Shown here piece after piece: positions 1-5,783 of a stretch of DNA of 11,796 nucleotides. A model generated the notes under the pieces. It was not told where the DNA came from, did no database searches, and worked only from the letters and a program-made list of their open reading frames with translations. The translations under genes and the position numbers were made by a program. Each line of letters starts with the position of its first letter. Positions within the stretch are counted from its first letter, which is position 1. Source of the DNA: Acidobacteriota bacterium (GTDB lineage: Bacteria > Acidobacteriota > Terriglobia > Terriglobales > Acidobacteriaceae); NCBI GenBank assembly GCA_021781075.1, contig JAJXXN010000015.1, forward strand, positions 1-11,796, written 5' to 3'.

Positions 1-137
1 CCATCAACAGCACCCAGCCGGACGCCCTCATCAACGCCCTTCGCGCCTTCGAGGCTCAGTTCTACCGTGACCTCGTTGCGGCGCGCCCCGAGATGAAGCC
101 CCTGCTTCAAGGGCTTCTCAACCGCGCGAACGCATAG
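1..137 (+). CDS. C-terminal end of an unidentified, probably phage, protein (partial)
   Basis: An open frame enters from the left edge (first full codon at 3) and stops with TAG at 135-137, leaving 44 residues that end in LLQGLLNRANA. The visible tail is hydrophilic and probably helical, with alternating charged and leucine residues (QFYRDLVAARPEMKPLLQ). I do not recognise a family. It lies on the same strand as, and just upstream of, three small genes with lysis or late-gene character, so by context it may be a phage late or structural protein. That placement is inference. The start and most of the protein are outside the window. Confidence 0.6.
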   Translation, partial: INSTQPDALINALRAFEAQFYRDLVAARPEMKPLLQGLLNRANA

Positions 138-175
138 TGCGCGGCATCAACAATCCCCAAACGAAAGGAATTTGC

Positions 176-331
176 ATGAAAAATTGGAGAACAACAGTTT
201 GTGGCCTCGCGCTCGCGGTCGTTGCAGCCGTCCAGAACTACAACGGCGCCAACACCTGGCAGGGCTGGCTCGGCGTCATCCTCATTGCGGCCCTTGGCGC
301 CCTCGCCAAGGACTTTAACTCGGCGGCGTAA
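176..331 (+). CDS. Small membrane protein, holin-like (51 aa)
   Basis: A 51-residue protein starting at ATG 176, preceded by GAAAGGAA about 5 nt upstream. The frame is also open upstream to a GTG at 137, but that has no ribosome site, so 176 is preferred. It has a short basic N-terminus (MKNWR), a hydrophobic segment at about residues 7-20, a polar turn with Asn/Gln/Trp (NYNGANTWQG), a second hydrophobic segment at about 31-44, and a charged end (KDFNSAA). Two short membrane helices in a very small protein among phage late genes fit a holin or holin-like protein, which would permeabilise the inner membrane at lysis. I cannot name a family. No endolysin is visible in the window; it could lie to the left. 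Confidence 0.65.
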   Translation: MKNWRTTVCGLALAVVAAVQNYNGANTWQGWLGVILIAALGALAKDFNSAA

Positions 332-333
332 CC

Positions 334-657
334 ATGGGGCTGATTGACGACCCCATCAGCGGCCTGGTCGGCGCATTTCTCAAACGCGCCATGGACGCCA
401 AAATCTGGCGCCGGGCAGAGCTTTTTATCGAGCTTTCCATCGCCACGTCCATTTCGTTTTTGGCCGTCACGGGCGCGGCGCTGCTGGCGGGTCAGCCGGT
501 GGCGCTGGCGCTGGGCGCGGGAATGCTGGCCGCGGCGGTTGCTCAACTTGCGACCTTCCAGGCGAGTAAAAATTCAGCCGGGCTCACGATTTCCGTGCAG
601 AAGCTCGCCGTCGAGAACGAAATTCAAACACCAACCACCACCATCGAAAGGAAATGA
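334..657 (+). CDS. Small two-helix membrane protein of the phage late cluster (107 aa)
   Basis: A 107-residue protein whose ATG (334) lies 2 nt after the stop of the holin-like gene. It has no strong Shine-Dalgarno sequence, which suggests translational coupling. The N-terminal 28 residues are amphipathic and basic. Membrane segments follow at about 30-52 and 55-75, joined by a tight Gly-Gln-Pro turn, and the C-terminal tail of about 30 residues is polar (KNSAGLTISVQKLAVENE). The layout (cytoplasmic head, helical hairpin, soluble tail) is compatible with a holin, antiholin or other phage membrane protein. I do not recognise a specific family. Its operon position argues for co-expression with the genes on both sides. 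Confidence 0.65.
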   Translation: MGLIDDPISGLVGAFLKRAMDAKIWRRAELFIELSIATSISFLAVTGAALLAGQPVALALGAGMLAAAVAQLATFQASKNSAGLTISVQKLAVENEIQTPTTTIERK

Positions 658-659
658 AC

Positions 660-1148
660 ATGAAGTTTTTCAGCCTCTTCGCAGTTTTGTTTCTCTGCAT
701 CGCCGTTGGCGCGCAGACCACTCAGCCGATTCAAAACCTGTACGCTGGCGGCGCGAGCTACAGCGTCGGCGCTTCCCCGGCAGTTGCTGGCACCGCCCTG
801 TATGCGCACTCGATCAACGATGGCACAGGCACCTACGCATTCACGGTGCTCGATGCTACCCCGCAGACGCTCAAGCCGTTCACTATCAACACGAATGTTG
901 GCGTGGGGATTGCGCAGAAGGTGATGACGCTGGGCAAAGTGCCGATTTTCATCCCGACGAGCGCCGGCATCAGTTGGAATGGGTCAAACACTGGATGGCA
1001 GTGGAACGGCGGCGCAACAGCACTGATCCCGCTGAGCAAGAAAAAGAATTATTACCTCATGCCGACGGTGCGCTTCCTGAAATCGAGCGTATCTGGAGGG
1101 ACTGGGTACCAGCCCATTGTTGGGCTGCTCTTCGGGTGGGGAACCTAA
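660..1148 (+). CDS. Exported beta-strand-rich protein, possible small outer-membrane barrel (162 aa)
   Basis: The start is placed at ATG 660 because GAAAGGAA lies about 6 nt upstream. An in-frame ATG at 654 also exists, overlapping the previous stop, but it is too close to that ribosome site. The N-terminus is a clear signal peptide: MK, a hydrophobic core (FFSLFAVLFLCIAVG), then GAQ, with likely cleavage after Ala and no lipobox. The mature part is rich in Gly, Ser, Thr and aromatic residues with alternating polar/hydrophobic stretches. Its last segments (YYLMPTVRFLKSS, a Gly-rich turn, YQPIVGLLFGWGT) look like a final transmembrane beta hairpin. This fits a small outer-membrane barrel or a secreted surface protein. 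It is the last gene of the late cluster, ending just before a strong terminator. Superinfection exclusion or host surface modification would be plausible for a lysogen but is not shown. Confidence 0.65.
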   Translation: MKFFSLFAVLFLCIAVGAQTTQPIQNLYAGGASYSVGASPAVAGTALYAHSINDGTGTYAFTVLDATPQTLKPFTINTNVGVGIAQKVMTLGKVPIFIPTSAGISWNGSNTGWQWNGGATALIPLSKKKNYYLMPTVRFLKSSVSGGTGYQPIVGLLFGWGT

Positions 1149-1165
1149 ATTCCCTCCCGTCAGTT

Positions 1166-1200
1166 CACCCCAGGCTCACGCCTGGGGTGTTTTTGTTTTT
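1166..1200 (+). terminator. Strong intrinsic terminator after the late gene cluster
   Basis: A perfect 10-bp inverted repeat, CACCCCAGGC (1166-1175) and GCCTGGGGTG (1180-1189), has a 4-nt loop (TCAC) and is followed at once by TTTTTGTTTTT (1190-1200). It lies 17 nt after the stop of the 660-1148 gene and ends the + strand unit. There is no U tract on the minus-strand side, so it should work mainly in one direction. The loop holds the stop codon of the opposing small gene. Confidence 0.93.
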
Positions 1201-1391
1201 GGGAAGCGGGCGCGCGCAGCCTTCCGCGCACGCTCGCTGCGCTGCTCAGCGGTCATGCTCTTCGCCGCCGCGATAGCACCCAAGCGCCCGCGTGCCGACT
1301 TCTGCTCATCGGTCATTTTGATGGATGCGGCGCGGCCACCCATTTGCGAAATCTTCGCCTGATTTTTTCTGGTTTTTCCGGTCAATGTCAT
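1176..1391 (-). CDS. Small basic protein with two tandem MT-EQ-S motifs (71 aa), phage-associated
   Basis: Starts at ATG 1391 (reading leftwards) with GGAG 5 nt upstream on the minus strand. The frame is open further up to 1457, but that stretch has no ribosome site and crosses the palindrome. The protein is strongly basic and carries two similar blocks about 20 residues apart (KMTDEQKSARGR and SMTAEQRSERAR), each followed by an Ala-rich basic helix, after a GGRAAS stretch. This resembles the small KGG-like or Ala/Arg-rich proteins often seen beside phage genes. Nucleic-acid binding is plausible but inferred. It is divergent from the integrase, with a palindrome in the gap, so a role in regulating int or as a directionality factor is possible. 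Its last codons and stop lie inside the terminator hairpin of the opposing cluster. Confidence 0.6.
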   Translation of the reverse strand: MTLTGKTRKNQAKISQMGGRAASIKMTDEQKSARGRLGAIAAAKSMTAEQRSERARKAARARFPKTKTPQA

Positions 1392-1406
1392 TTCAACTCC
1401 ATAAAC

Positions 1407-1424
1407 TACAATAAATCTATTGTA
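1407..1424. promoter_or_regulatory. Perfect 7-4-7 palindrome, candidate operator between divergent genes
   Basis: TACAATA-AATC-TATTGTA is a perfect inverted repeat with a 4-nt spacer. It lies 15 nt upstream of the small basic gene (start 1391, minus strand) and 56 nt upstream of the integrase start (1481, + strand). Both strands contain the hexamer TACAAT, one mismatch from a sigma-70 -10 box, so bound protein could block promoters on both sides. I see no convincing -35 box at the right distance on either strand, so the promoter reading is weak. The symmetry itself is seen directly. Confidence 0.5.
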
Positions 1425-1480
1425 TACGGAAAGCAAGCATGGTATTGTTTCCTGCATCAGAGAAGCCTAGGAGGTTTCCG

Positions 1481-2641
1481 ATGCAAGACCAATTTTTCCC
1501 TCGATCGGTGTTGTCAATTCCAACTGACCAGCACACGCTGGGCCACTTGGATTGTCCAGCGTGTGAGAAAGCTAAAAACATGACGCTGACACGGATTTCA
1601 CCGCAGCTTACATTTTCGACAGCTGCGGCACTTTGGCTCGATTCGCGCTCTTTCAAATCACCCTCAATCGGATTCTCATCGGCTCGCTTCATCCGCGACA
1701 CAACTGAGAAATCATACCGCCAATATGTCAAAACCCTGAACCTTTTTTTTGAGAAATTGCCGCTCGAAAAAATACACCTTGGGCACATGCGTGAATATCA
1801 AGAGGCGCGCGTAACTGGCTCATCGCCATTCATCCGCCGGCGACGCCCAAACAAAAATGTGCTTCCGGCGCCATGCCCGGCAAGCCCCAAGAAGGCAAAC
1901 CAAGAGCTTTCGATCCTGAAGATGATCTTGCGCCGCGCTGGATGCTGGACACCGGAAATGGATGAATTCTACCAGCCATTCCGAGAGGACCTGCCCGATA
2001 TGCCCCGCGCACTCACCGCGGAAGAACAATGCGCGTGGCTCCAATGCGCAAACAGCATCCCGAGATGGCATCTGGTCTACTGGTATTCGGTTCTCGCCTT
2101 CGACACTGGCATGAGCACCAATGAGATTCGCGCGCTTCGCCTCGGCGATGTCGATATAGCGCACCGACTGATCAACATCCCTGCCCAGGGCGCAAAAAAT
2201 CGCTACCGCCAACGCTCTGTCACGCTCAACACGCCCGAGGTGATTTGGGCGGTTGAACAACTTGTACGGCGATCCCAGGACCTCGGCGCCAATTCGCCCC
2301 TTCACTACCTCTTTCCCTTTCGCCGCCCTCCGAGGGAGTTTGACCCAATCCTGCCAATGACCGCGAGCGGCATCAAGCGCCAGTGGAATGAGGTTCGGTC
2401 GGCTGTAGGGTTGAGATGGCTGCGTCCTTACGATACTCGCCATACGGCCATCACGCGATGGGCAGAGGCTTGTGTGCCACCAGCCGTCATCAAGGCACGC
2501 GCAGGGCATGTCAGTGATCGCATGATGCTCCATTACACGCACATCTACGAGGCCGTCCAGCGCTGGGAACTGGACAAGGTTCCCCGCATTGGGCCTTTGT
2601 CTGCCGGTGCGCCATTTTACGTCCAGCGCCAATCGTGCTGA
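1481..2641 (+). CDS. int: Tyrosine recombinase / phage integrase (386 aa)
   Basis: Cuts and rejoins DNA through a 3'-phosphotyrosine to integrate or excise the element. The start is ATG 1481 because TAGGAGGT lies at 1468-1475; an upstream ATG (1439) lacks such a site. The N-terminus carries HTLGHLDCPAC (His and paired Cys, possibly a small metal site), then a SAM-like core-binding region (about 45-150) with TEKSYRQYVKTLNLFF. The catalytic domain has Arg217 (NEIRALRLGD), Lys239 (GAKNRYRQ), the box YDTRHTAI with Arg320, Gly342-His343, and Tyr352 nine residues later (HYTHI). The usual His of the HxxR box is Tyr317; variation at this position is known in the family. All other catalytic residues are present, so it is probably active. 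The gene ends 165 nt before the truncated tRNA, the expected place for an integrase beside its att site. No excisionase is recognised. Confidence 0.93.
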   Translation: MQDQFFPRSVLSIPTDQHTLGHLDCPACEKAKNMTLTRISPQLTFSTAAALWLDSRSFKSPSIGFSSARFIRDTTEKSYRQYVKTLNLFFEKLPLEKIHLGHMREYQEARVTGSSPFIRRRRPNKNVLPAPCPASPKKANQELSILKMILRRAGCWTPEMDEFYQPFREDLPDMPRALTAEEQCAWLQCANSIPRWHLVYWYSVLAFDTGMSTNEIRALRLGDVDIAHRLINIPAQGAKNRYRQRSVTLNTPEVIWAVEQLVRRSQDLGANSPLHYLFPFRRPPREFDPILPMTASGIKRQWNEVRSAVGLRWLRPYDTRHTAITRWAEACVPPAVIKARAGHVSDRMMLHYTHIYEAVQRWELDKVPRIGPLSAGAPFYVQRQSC

Positions 2642-2805
2642 TTTAGGGTACAGGGCCGGGGTTGAACTTTTCCACACCCCGGCAAAAATATATTTAAAAA
2701 AGTGCTTGCTTTCTGCAATGACATCGGTGTACAGTTTCGACATTGACCTCCTGCTGAGCGCACCCGCGCTATCGACCTACGGGAGGGTTGGGGCAGACCA
2801 AGGGA
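2642..2805. other. Integrase-to-att spacer, AT-rich, candidate integrase arm region
   Basis: No gene is supported here. The stretch contains an 8-bp inverted repeat (GCCGGGGT at 2655-2662 and ACCCCGGC at 2676-2683, 13-nt loop), followed by an A/T tract (AAAAATATATTTAAAAAA, 2684-2701) unlike the surrounding high-GC DNA, and two similar heptamers (GACATCG and GACATTG) about 20 nt apart. Bendable AT-rich DNA and short repeats are typical of the arms of phage attachment sites, where integrase and host bending proteins bind. Assignment as attP arm DNA is inference from position. The hairpin has A, not T, downstream and so is not a normal terminator for int. Confidence 0.4.
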
Positions 2806-2822
2806 TTCATAACCCCAAGGTC
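2796..2822. other. Imperfect dyad centred on the anticodon, candidate integrase core site
   Basis: GACC (2796-2799) and GGG (2802-2804) on the element side mirror CCC (2814-2816) and GGTC (2819-2822) on the tRNA side, with symmetry about base 2809, the middle anticodon base. The AA/AA pairs between the two blocks are mismatched. Tyrosine recombinases that use tRNA genes often bind inverted core sites in the anticodon stem and exchange strands in the 7-nt loop. That the element supplies its own half of the dyad fits a crossover within about 2806-2812. Confidence 0.5.
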
Positions 2823-2850
2823 GACAGTTCGATCCTGTCCTCCGCCACCA
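2806..2850 (+). other. Truncated tRNA-Met(CAU) gene: 3' portion forming the attachment junction
   Basis: From the anticodon loop to the CCA end this is a normal tRNA: TTCATAA loop with CAT anticodon (2808-2810), 3' anticodon stem CCCCA, variable loop AGGTC, T arm GACAG-TTCGATC-CTGTC, acceptor strand CTCCGCC, discriminator A and encoded CCA ending at 2850. The 5' half is absent: no GGCGGAG acceptor partner and no D arm lie upstream, and the bases facing the anticodon stem (AGGGA) pair poorly with CCCCA. A tRNA 3' end abutting an integrase is the signature of integration into a tRNA gene; the rebuilt intact tRNA should lie at the far end of the element, left of the window. CAU could be elongator Met or, with lysidine modification, Ile; the variable loop and acceptor favour Met. 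Confidence 0.8.
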
Positions 2851-3013
2851 ATCCATTCCCCGCCGCCAATCCTTCCGCAATCACCCCCAACCATCTGAAT
2901 CCAGACGCACTTTTGCCCCACGTTGCCTGTCCCCCCAAAATAATTGCCCGCGAGTGACAAAAGTTCCTGAAAGCAAATCCACTTGCAGCTACGCTGGGTG
3001 CATGGAGGTCGTC
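2851..3013 (+). promoter_or_regulatory. Leader of the RIC gene with a weak promoter candidate
   Basis: No gene is supported between the tRNA end and the RIC start. A possible sigma-70 promoter is TTGCCC (2913-2918), 17 nt, CAAAAT (2936-2941), each hexamer matching four of six consensus bases. I see no clear NO-responsive operator (no obvious FNR/NnrR-type TTGAT-ATCAA dyad). The RIC frame is open back to a GTG at 2954, but the ribosome site favours 3014. Confidence 0.25.
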
Positions 3014-3733
3014 ATGACACTTGCAGAAAAACAGGTCCGGGAGATTGCGCTGGAAAACCCCTCGACATCACGGGTCTTTGAGCATTTTGGAATCGATTAT
3101 TGCTGCGGTGGCCACAAGCCGCTGTCCGCAGCCTGCCTTGAAAACAACCTTTCGGTGGATGAGGTGCTGGCGGCAATTGAGAACCTTGCCCACACCACGC
3201 CCGGCACGGCCGAGGAGTGGTCCACGCGCCCGCTGGCCGAGCTGGCCGAGCATATTGTGTGGAAGCACCACGGATATATCCGCAAGGAGTTCCCGCGCCT
3301 GCGGCAATTGGCGGAGAAGGTGGTGGCGCGGCACGGCGAGCACTGCGCCGAACTCGCTCAAATCCAATCCAACCTGGAATCACTCGGCGACGAACTTCTG
3401 GCGCATATACAGAAGGAGGAGATTGTGCTCTTTCCCTACATCGTGAAATTGGAGAAGGCGCAACTGGCCGGCGGCGGCCTGCCGCTTGGCTGCTTCTCTT
3501 CTGTCTTGCAGCCCATCCATGTGATGCTCAGCGAGCACGACTCCGCCGGGCTTCTCTCCGCGCGCATTCGTGAATTAAGCACCGACTTCAACCCGCCGGA
3601 GTGGGCCTGCCCCACCTACCGCGCTTTTTACGCCGGATTGCGCGAGTTTGTCGAGGACCTGCACCGGCACATCCACCTGGAGAACAACATCCTCTTCCCC
3701 AAGGCGCTTGAAATCGAAAAGGCGCTTTCCTAA
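3014..3733 (+). CDS. ric: RIC/ScdA/YtfE-family iron-sulfur cluster repair di-iron protein (239 aa)
   Basis: Members of this family restore Fe-S clusters damaged by nitric oxide or peroxide in the cytoplasm, using a di-iron centre. Start ATG 3014 has GGAGGT at 3004-3009 and gives the typical N-terminus MTLAEKQVREIAL; in-frame GTG 2954 and ATG 3002 are less likely. Residues 1-60 form the ScdA_N (DUF542) domain with the signature IDYCCGG (Cys30-Cys31). Residues 75-235 are a hemerythrin-like four-helix bundle with candidate iron ligands His80, His85/86, His131, Glu135, His169, His175, and His217/219/221 with Glu223. Length is normal for the family. It is the first gene of a + strand series with nnrS, separated by 136 nt, so it may have its own promoter. 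The assignment is strong; activity is inferred from the family. Confidence 0.93.
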   Translation: MTLAEKQVREIALENPSTSRVFEHFGIDYCCGGHKPLSAACLENNLSVDEVLAAIENLAHTTPGTAEEWSTRPLAELAEHIVWKHHGYIRKEFPRLRQLAEKVVARHGEHCAELAQIQSNLESLGDELLAHIQKEEIVLFPYIVKLEKAQLAGGGLPLGCFSSVLQPIHVMLSEHDSAGLLSARIRELSTDFNPPEWACPTYRAFYAGLREFVEDLHRHIHLENNILFPKALEIEKALS

Positions 3734-3869
3734 ACGCGTGGCCGCGCGGCGACCAGCCATGCTGCGCGGTTACGCGGAAGCGCGGCGCGTCACAGGATGA
3801 ACGATCAGGGCAAGCCAGCATTCATCCCTCTTCGACTGGCCCTGCCACGCGCACTGCAAGGAGGTTAAA
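3734..3869. promoter_or_regulatory. RIC-nnrS spacer with an inverted repeat
   Basis: The spacer contains GGATGAA (3795-3801) and TTCATCC (3821-3827), a perfect 7-bp inverted repeat with a 19-nt gap, overlapped by a second pair CAGGGC (3806-3811) and GCCCTG (3839-3844). The two hairpins interleave and could be alternative RNA structures upstream of the nnrS ribosome site (AAGGAGGT, 3858-3865), or an operator. There is no T tract, so it is not an intrinsic terminator. Function is unknown and chance is possible. Confidence 0.25.
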
Positions 3870-5309
3870 GTGACAATGAAGCCCGTCCCCGCAACACAGG
3901 CCGCGACGATGGACGCCGCCACTCTGGATGCGCAGGCCATCCGCATGATGCAGGAAAAGCAGAAAAGCCGCATCCTGCGCGCCTGGCTCGCCTGCGGCAT
4001 CTTTTTCATGGCCCTGCCCGGCACCCTGCTCGGCTTCACCAACCTTCTCACCATCAGCGCGCACCGTGGCGCGGTTTCACTGCCGCAGGCGTGGATGGAA
4101 GGCCACGGCCACGCGCAGGTCTTCGGCTGGATCGGCAGTTTCGTGCTCGGCATCGGCTTTTACTCGCAGCCCGCGCGGGGGCGCGCGGCCCTGCGCCTGC
4201 AACTGGCAACCCTGCTGCTGTGGGAGCCCGCCGTCGCCTTGCGCTGGTTTGCCAACATATACAGTTGGCATTGGCGCACACTTGTCCCGCTCACGGCGAT
4301 GATGGAGTTGGCGGCCATCCTGCTTTTCCTCTCCGCCGCCCGGCAACACAAACGCGCCGTCGCGGCGCCAGGCGCTCAGCGCACCAGCCTTCCACCTTGG
4401 ATGATGGCGGTGTTGATGAGCACCGCTGGACTGGCCGGCGTGGTCTTCTTCAACGCATACGAATGTGCCCGACTCGCACTGTACGGCGCCAACCCGGCAT
4501 TTCCCCACGCCGTAGACCAGCACTACCTGGTCCTGCTTGGCTGGGGCTTTCTGGCTCCCGTGGTCTGGGGATTCAGTTTGCGCTGGCTGACAGTCCTGCT
4601 GGGCCTGCCGCCCCTGCGCAGCCGCCTTTTCGTCGCCGCGCTGCTGTTGGATGCCGCAGGAGTCATTGCCGGGCTCTTCGGCTCAACCCTGGCCGCAACC
4701 ATTCTGCTTGTCGCCGCCGCGTCGGCCTGTGTTGCGGCAATGCGCATCTTCGCGCGCCCCATCGCACCGGCACGCACCCGTGGCGTGCATCCCAGCTTCG
4801 CCTTCTTTGCGCGCATCCCTTATTTCTGGCTCGTCATTGCTTCCCTGCTCGGCCTTTGGGCCGCGCTTGCCGACCGCGCCGGAGGCATCTGGGGCGCCTC
4901 GCGCCATGCGCTCACCGTCGGCTTTGCCGCAACCATGGTCTTCACCATCGGGCCCCGCATCCTGCCCAACTTCATCGGCGTGGTTGGAATCTTCAGCCGC
5001 CGACTCATGGCTGCTGCCCTTGTTTTTTTGCAACTGGGTTGCACCTTGCGCGTGGCTTCTGAGCCACTGGCTTATGAGGGGATCGCGGGATTCGCCTGGA
5101 AGCTGCTGCCGGTCTCCGGCATGCTCGAGCTTGGCGGTGTCCTGCTCTTCGCGCTGAATCTCGTTCTCACCCTGGCCGTGGGCAAATCCGCCTTCCTTCC
5201 CCAAGCCCACGCCCCGGCAAGCCCCGATGGGCCATCCTTAATGAATGGGATGATGCCCACGCCGGCGGCGACCAATGGCATTGCCACGCACCGCCTGCCC
5301 CCGCTGTAG
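3870..5309 (+). CDS. nnrS: NnrS family membrane protein, nitric-oxide stress (479 aa)
   Basis: NnrS proteins are polytopic inner-membrane haem/copper proteins that help cells tolerate nitric oxide during denitrification or host attack. GTG 3870 is chosen because AAGGAGGT ends 4 nt upstream; ATG 3876 is the alternative and changes only two residues. After a soluble, helical N-terminus of about 36 residues the protein is almost entirely hydrophobic, with about 12 membrane segments. Family marks are GHGHAQVFGWIG (His79, His81), VDQHYLVLLGWGF in the middle, and SRHALTVGFAATMVF followed by IGPRILPNF and VFSRRL late in the protein; the histidines are the likely metal ligands. It ends with a soluble tail rich in Pro, Ala and Met. 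The neighbouring RIC protein supports an NO-related role. Direct NO turnover by NnrS is not established in general. Confidence 0.92.
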   Translation: MTMKPVPATQAATMDAATLDAQAIRMMQEKQKSRILRAWLACGIFFMALPGTLLGFTNLLTISAHRGAVSLPQAWMEGHGHAQVFGWIGSFVLGIGFYSQPARGRAALRLQLATLLLWEPAVALRWFANIYSWHWRTLVPLTAMMELAAILLFLSAARQHKRAVAAPGAQRTSLPPWMMAVLMSTAGLAGVVFFNAYECARLALYGANPAFPHAVDQHYLVLLGWGFLAPVVWGFSLRWLTVLLGLPPLRSRLFVAALLLDAAGVIAGLFGSTLAATILLVAAASACVAAMRIFARPIAPARTRGVHPSFAFFARIPYFWLVIASLLGLWAALADRAGGIWGASRHALTVGFAATMVFTIGPRILPNFIGVVGIFSRRLMAAALVFLQLGCTLRVASEPLAYEGIAGFAWKLLPVSGMLELGGVLLFALNLVLTLAVGKSAFLPQAHAPASPDGPSLMNGMMPTPAATNGIATHRLPPL

Positions 5310-5323
5310 AGAATGGGACATGG

Positions 5324-5695
5324 ATGAACATCAAGGTCAAACGCGTTTACGACCCGTTGGAGCCCTCAGACGGAGACCGGCTGCTGGTCGATCGCCTCTG
5401 GCCGCGTGGCCTTCGCAAAAATGACCTGCATGCAGCCGATTGGGCGAAGGATCTGGCACCGAGCACCGAATTGCGCAGGCTGTATCACGCGAAGCGGATC
5501 CCATGGGACGAGTTTCAGGCGGCTTACAGGGCCGAGCTTGGGAGCAACCCGCAACTCCCATTGGCTGTCGCCCGCCTCGCAGGTTCACAAACAATCACCC
5601 TTTTGACCGCTGCTTCCGACAGAGACCGGAATCACGCGCTGGTGCTGTGCAATTTTTTACTGGATCATTTTGCACCAACCCGCCACGGGCCATGA
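5324..5695 (+). CDS. DUF488 family protein (YeaO-like, 123 aa)
   Basis: A small soluble protein with the typical DUF488 order of motifs: KRVYDPLEPSDGDRLLVDRLWPRGLRK (residues about 5-32, broken as KRVYDPLEPSDGDR then LLVDRLWPRGLRK), the WAKDLAPSTELRRLYH segment (about 40-55), WDEFQAAYRAEL (about 61-72), and a C-terminal TLLTAASDRDRNHALVL block (about 92-108). The conserved Arg, Asp and His residues suggest a ligand- or phosphate-binding site, but no biochemical function is assigned to the family. Length is complete. It starts 14 nt after the nnrS stop with only a weak ribosome site, so it is probably co-transcribed and perhaps translationally linked with nnrS. A role in the NO/oxidative stress cluster is guilt by association only. 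Confidence 0.9.
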   Translation: MNIKVKRVYDPLEPSDGDRLLVDRLWPRGLRKNDLHAADWAKDLAPSTELRRLYHAKRIPWDEFQAAYRAELGSNPQLPLAVARLAGSQTITLLTAASDRDRNHALVLCNFLLDHFAPTRHGP

Positions 5696-5783
5696 AAGAA
5701 TCATCCAACTGACGTGGCCCCACCATTGACAGCCAGGCAACAGGCGGCAAACTAACCGCAAGGCAAATTGAACAGAGGTCCCC

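Noticed and set aside
344..1276. 310-residue open frame on the + strand
   Set aside because: It overlaps three genes that have ribosome sites and sensible membrane or signal features. Its product is Arg/Trp/Ser-rich without domains and it runs through the terminator.
2655..2701. Intrinsic terminator for the integrase
   Set aside because: The 8-bp stem has a 13-nt loop and is followed by A residues rather than T on the + strand.
1820..2743. 307-residue open frame on the minus strand
   Set aside because: Antisense to the integrase, which has catalytic motifs and a perfect ribosome site; the product has no recognisable features.
2775..2850. A complete functional tRNA gene
   Set aside because: There is no 5' acceptor strand matching CTCCGCC, no D arm, and two mismatches in the anticodon stem. 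Only the 3' part is real.
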